Assembly (NCBI GenBank): GCA_947497175.1
Contig: CANMFM010000007.1
Coordinates: 62,001-126,000, forward strand
Direction of reading: 5' to 3'
Origin: an uncultured Aquimarina sp.
GTDB lineage: Bacteria; Bacteroidota; Bacteroidia; Flavobacteriales; Flavobacteriaceae
Length of the DNA stretch: 64,000 bases
Positions 63,083 to 64,000 of the stretch are shown here, in pieces. The number at the start of each line of letters is the position of its first letter. The first letter of the stretch is position 1. Below the pieces are notes generated by a model. That model did not search any database, had not been told where the DNA came from, and worked only from the letters and a program-made list of their open reading frames with translations. Both the position numbers and the translations under genes were made by a program.

Positions 63083-64000
63083 TTATAAAGTCTGCACTTT
63101 ATGTATTGTATGGATATTTACCTTTTCCTGTTTTCCTTTTAGTAAAACACTACCTAAAAACTTTGACGATAAGTGAGCGCCGATCTGTAGATCGTGTAAC
63201 AATTTTTCAGAAATAAGTAGTAATACGTGATGTTTATTACATTCAGCCTGAATACGTGCAGAAGTATTAATTACATCGCCATGATATGCTATTTCTTTTT
63301 TTATTACTCCTACCTCGGTTACCATTAAAATACCGCCATGCAAACCCGCTTTAAACTCTGGTATGATTCCGTATTTATCAAGATAGTATTGTGATTTTCC
63401 TTGTTTTTTCTTCTGAAAAGCAAAAAACAAATCGACACAATTATTGTTGGCTAATCCTTTTTTATACGGCCAGGTTAGAACAGCTTCGTCGCCTACATAT
63501 TGATAAATTTCAGCGTCATACTTGGGTACCACTTCATTAAGGTCATAAAAGCAATCTTGTATAAATTGACTATACTTAAAATGCCCGAGGTTTTCGGCAA
63601 TAGTAGTCGAATCTTTTAGGTCCAAAAACATGAAAATACGTTTTTCTTCTTGTGGATTTTTGTACTTGCCCAACAGCATTTTTAAAAAGACGCCTTTTCC
63701 AAATTTTTCGGTAGCAATTTTTATGAGCGAAAACACAAAAGAAACCAGTACGATATATAAAATAGCAGCCCAAAAAGCCTTGTCCTGCACCCACCAACCG
63801 CGACTTGTGTCGAGAGGAAGATTATACACCTTGGAGAGAATTTTTATAACCAGAGTAAATACCACAATAGTAGTAACAAAATACAATGTAGTCCTAAAGA
63901 GAAGATCTAGAGCTAACGATAGTCGATCAGAGGTATATTTTTCAAAAAAGAAATCTATAGTCGCATATAAAAAACCAATTAATATTCCGATAAATACAAA
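63083..64000 (-). CDS. Class III adenylate/guanylate cyclase, 5' end outside window
   Basis: This is the C-terminal part of a membrane cyclase; the frame is open to the right edge, and a TTG at 63886 is internal. At least three membrane helices are visible (FVFIGILIGFLYATIDFF, YFVTTIVVFTLVIKIL, FWAAILYIVLVSFVFSLI). The catalytic domain has the first metal Asp in FMFLDLKDST, the second in YVGDEAVLTW, and the conserved segment INTSARIQAECN near the end. It makes cAMP or cGMP; the specificity cannot be decided here. Confidence 0.82.
   Translation of the reverse strand, partial: FVFIGILIGFLYATIDFFFEKYTSDRLSLALDLLFRTTLYFVTTIVVFTLVIKILSKVYNLPLDTSRGWWVQDKAFWAAILYIVLVSFVFSLIKIATEKFGKGVFLKMLLGKYKNPQEEKRIFMFLDLKDSTTIAENLGHFKYSQFIQDCFYDLNEVVPKYDAEIYQYVGDEAVLTWPYKKGLANNNCVDLFFAFQKKKQGKSQYYLDKYGIIPEFKAGLHGGILMVTEVGVIKKEIAYHGDVINTSARIQAECNKHHVLLLISEKLLHDLQIGAHLSSKFLGSVLLKGKQEKVNIHTIHKVQTL

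Overview
The window is a 64 kb piece of low-GC chromosome from a member of the Bacteroidota, most probably a marine Flavobacteriaceae (Aquimarina-like). This is inferred from gene content and signals. There are many lipoproteins with short lipoboxes, a type IX secretion C-terminal domain, TIGR02757, DUF4494 and DUF6146-type proteins, a CAL67264-type small membrane protein beside ettA, and a recurrent TAnnTTTG promoter -7 box. Several of these boxes have a TTG-type -33 element 19-23 bp upstream. No rRNA, tRNA, CRISPR array, prophage or intact insertion sequence was seen.

Layout. 1-5.6 kb: the tail of an FAD-dependent oxidoreductase, a GAF sensor kinase, and a two-gene lipoprotein operon (PhoX/DUF839-like protein plus di-haem cytochrome c peroxidase). 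5.9-13.9 kb: isocitrate dehydrogenase, TIGR02757, an AraC regulator, a secreted M57 metalloprotease, a LolD-type ATPase, msrA-folE and small membrane proteins. 13.9-19.7 kb: a frameshifted DUF6146 lipoprotein, a DUF937 protein, serine biosynthesis (serC-serA), and an acyl-CoA reductase divergent from a ferredoxin. 19.8-29 kb: paired alpha/beta hydrolases, a GH13 amylase lipoprotein and the menaquinone operon menA-(UPF0173)-menC-(CPBP protease)-menE. 29-38.7 kb: a vWA/plug/TPR protein with an M24 aminopeptidase, a hidden Cys-rich precursor peptide, a lipoprotein, a T9SS-sorted protein, a TPR-AraC regulator and an acyl-CoA carboxylase beta subunit. 39-50.5 kb: ettA and housekeeping enzymes, a CAT-like acetyltransferase, a cold-shock-domain protein, and TauE-like and SulP anion transporters. 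50.6-64 kb: a PQQ sugar dehydrogenase, an ECF42-type sigma factor with its DGPF/YCII partner, a glycosyltransferase, YchJ, an SDR-aldehyde dehydrogenase operon, DUF4494 and a partial class III cyclase.

Most of the window is ordinary chromosomal background. The strongest new item is a 50-codon gene on the minus strand at 32828-32980. It encodes a peptide with a Bacteroidota double-glycine-type leader (here Ala-Gly) and a core with four cysteines, followed directly by its own terminator. Other points worth a second look are the A8 frameshift that separates a perfect lipoprotein signal from the DUF6146 body, a barrel-less TonB-plug protein with an intact vWA MIDAS, a SulP gene without a canonical start codon, an isocitrate dehydrogenase with an NAD-type cofactor signature, back-to-back promoters, and an unexplained structured intergenic region at 62969-63060.
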